Origin: an uncultured delta proteobacterium
GTDB lineage: Bacteria > Myxococcota_A > Bradymonadia > REDH01
DNA length: 9,898 nucleotides
Assembly (NCBI GenBank): GCA_903873545.1
Contig: CAIQPA010000267.1
Location: forward strand, 1-9,898
Direction: 5' to 3'
Position numbers and translations under genes: made by a program. Below are positions 9,557 through 9,898 of the stretch, in pieces (within the stretch, counting starts at the first letter, position 1; the number at the start of each line of letters is the position of its first letter). The notes below the pieces were generated by a model. That model was not told the origin of the DNA. It worked only from the letters and a program-made list of their open reading frames with translations, and did not search any database.

Positions 9557-9898
9557 TCAAGCTGCAGTGAGAATGAGGCCCCGAAGCGCCTCAAGCTGAA
9601 GAAGGAGCGTAGAGTCGAGCACCTTGCCCTCGACCTGGATGCGGAGACCGCCCAGGAGGCTCGGATCGACGATGCTCTCCACGACCACCTTCTTGCCGGT
9701 GCTCTTCTGGAGGGCATCCTTGATGCGGGCGAGCTGCACCGCACTGAGCTCAGTGGGCGAGAAGACCTGCGCCCGGGCGCCTCCGGTATGAACATCGAGC
9801 TGGCGCTGAAACTCGGTGAAGATGTCACCAATGAGCGCGAGCCGACGGCGTTCAGCCAGGATGAGCAGGAAGTTCTTCGTGGTGGCGGAGAGCTTCAG
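9557..9898 (-). CDS. atpH: F1Fo ATP synthase delta subunit, C-terminal part (5' end outside window)
   Basis: The minus-strand frame entering at 9898 stays open for 113 codons to a TGA at 9559-9557, immediately before atpA. Delta (OSCP) links the top of F1 to the peripheral stalk and so acts as part of the stator. The visible portion, beginning LKLSATTKNFLLILAERRRL, covers the end of the N-terminal helical domain. That NFL-LL-ERRRL pattern is typical, as are the later AQVFSPTELS (46-55) and the conserved VDPSLLGGLRIQVEGKVLDS stretch, which ends in a Leu-rich helix and LTAA. About 65-70 N-terminal residues would lie beyond the window. Position, order and motifs make the assignment firm. There is no sign of truncation other than the window edge. 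Confidence 0.95.
   Translation of the reverse strand: MKLSATTKNFLLILAERRRLALIGDIFTEFQRQLDVHTGGARAQVFSPTELSAVQLARIKDALQKSTGKKVVVESIVDPSLLGGLRIQVEGKVLDSTLLLQLEALRGLILTAA

Overview
The window reads as a single block of nine complete or nearly complete genes plus one partial gene, all on the minus strand. It comes from a GC-rich bacterium. The best lineage guess is Myxococcota or a related deltaproteobacterial group. This rests on GC-rich codon use, a MYXO-CTERM-like tail (Cys, hydrophobic helix, Arg cluster) in the gene at the left edge, and two beta-barrel-type outer-membrane proteins. No RNA genes, CRISPR arrays, insertion sequences, tRNAs or convincing rho-independent terminators were seen.

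Reading in the direction of transcription (right to left), 9898-5002 holds the F1 part of the ATP synthase operon: atpH (delta, N-terminus beyond the window), atpA, atpG, atpD and atpC, in the standard order with 15-41 base gaps. The F0 genes (a, c, b) would be expected just beyond the right edge. The set looks functional: nucleotide-binding and rotor motifs are intact. The exception to routine is AtpD, which carries about 49 extra residues between the DPAD segment (111-114) and PIHR (175-178). The insert looks like a small, Sm-like beta module.

After a 104-base gap comes a second cluster. An exported outer-membrane beta-barrel candidate (4897-4091) is followed by the two subunits of a 3-oxoacid (succinyl-CoA type) CoA-transferase (4071-3367 and 3364-2693). 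Then come aspartate-semialdehyde dehydrogenase (2696-1668) and a long exported protein (1678 to beyond position 1). Gaps are 19 and 2 bases, then overlaps of 4 and 11 bases, so these genes are probably cotranscribed and translationally coupled. Transcription may also continue into them from the atp operon.

The left-edge gene is the second unusual item. Its N-terminal half is a secreted protein with Cys residues, an FN3-like domain and a MYXO-CTERM-like tail. It then runs in frame, without a stop, into what looks like the signal peptide and beta-barrel of a second outer-membrane protein. The Arg-rich end of the first tail doubles as the positively charged start of the second signal sequence. 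The ATP synthase, CoA-transferase and Asd genes are ordinary core metabolism. The two points worth following are the AtpD insertion and the fused left-edge gene.
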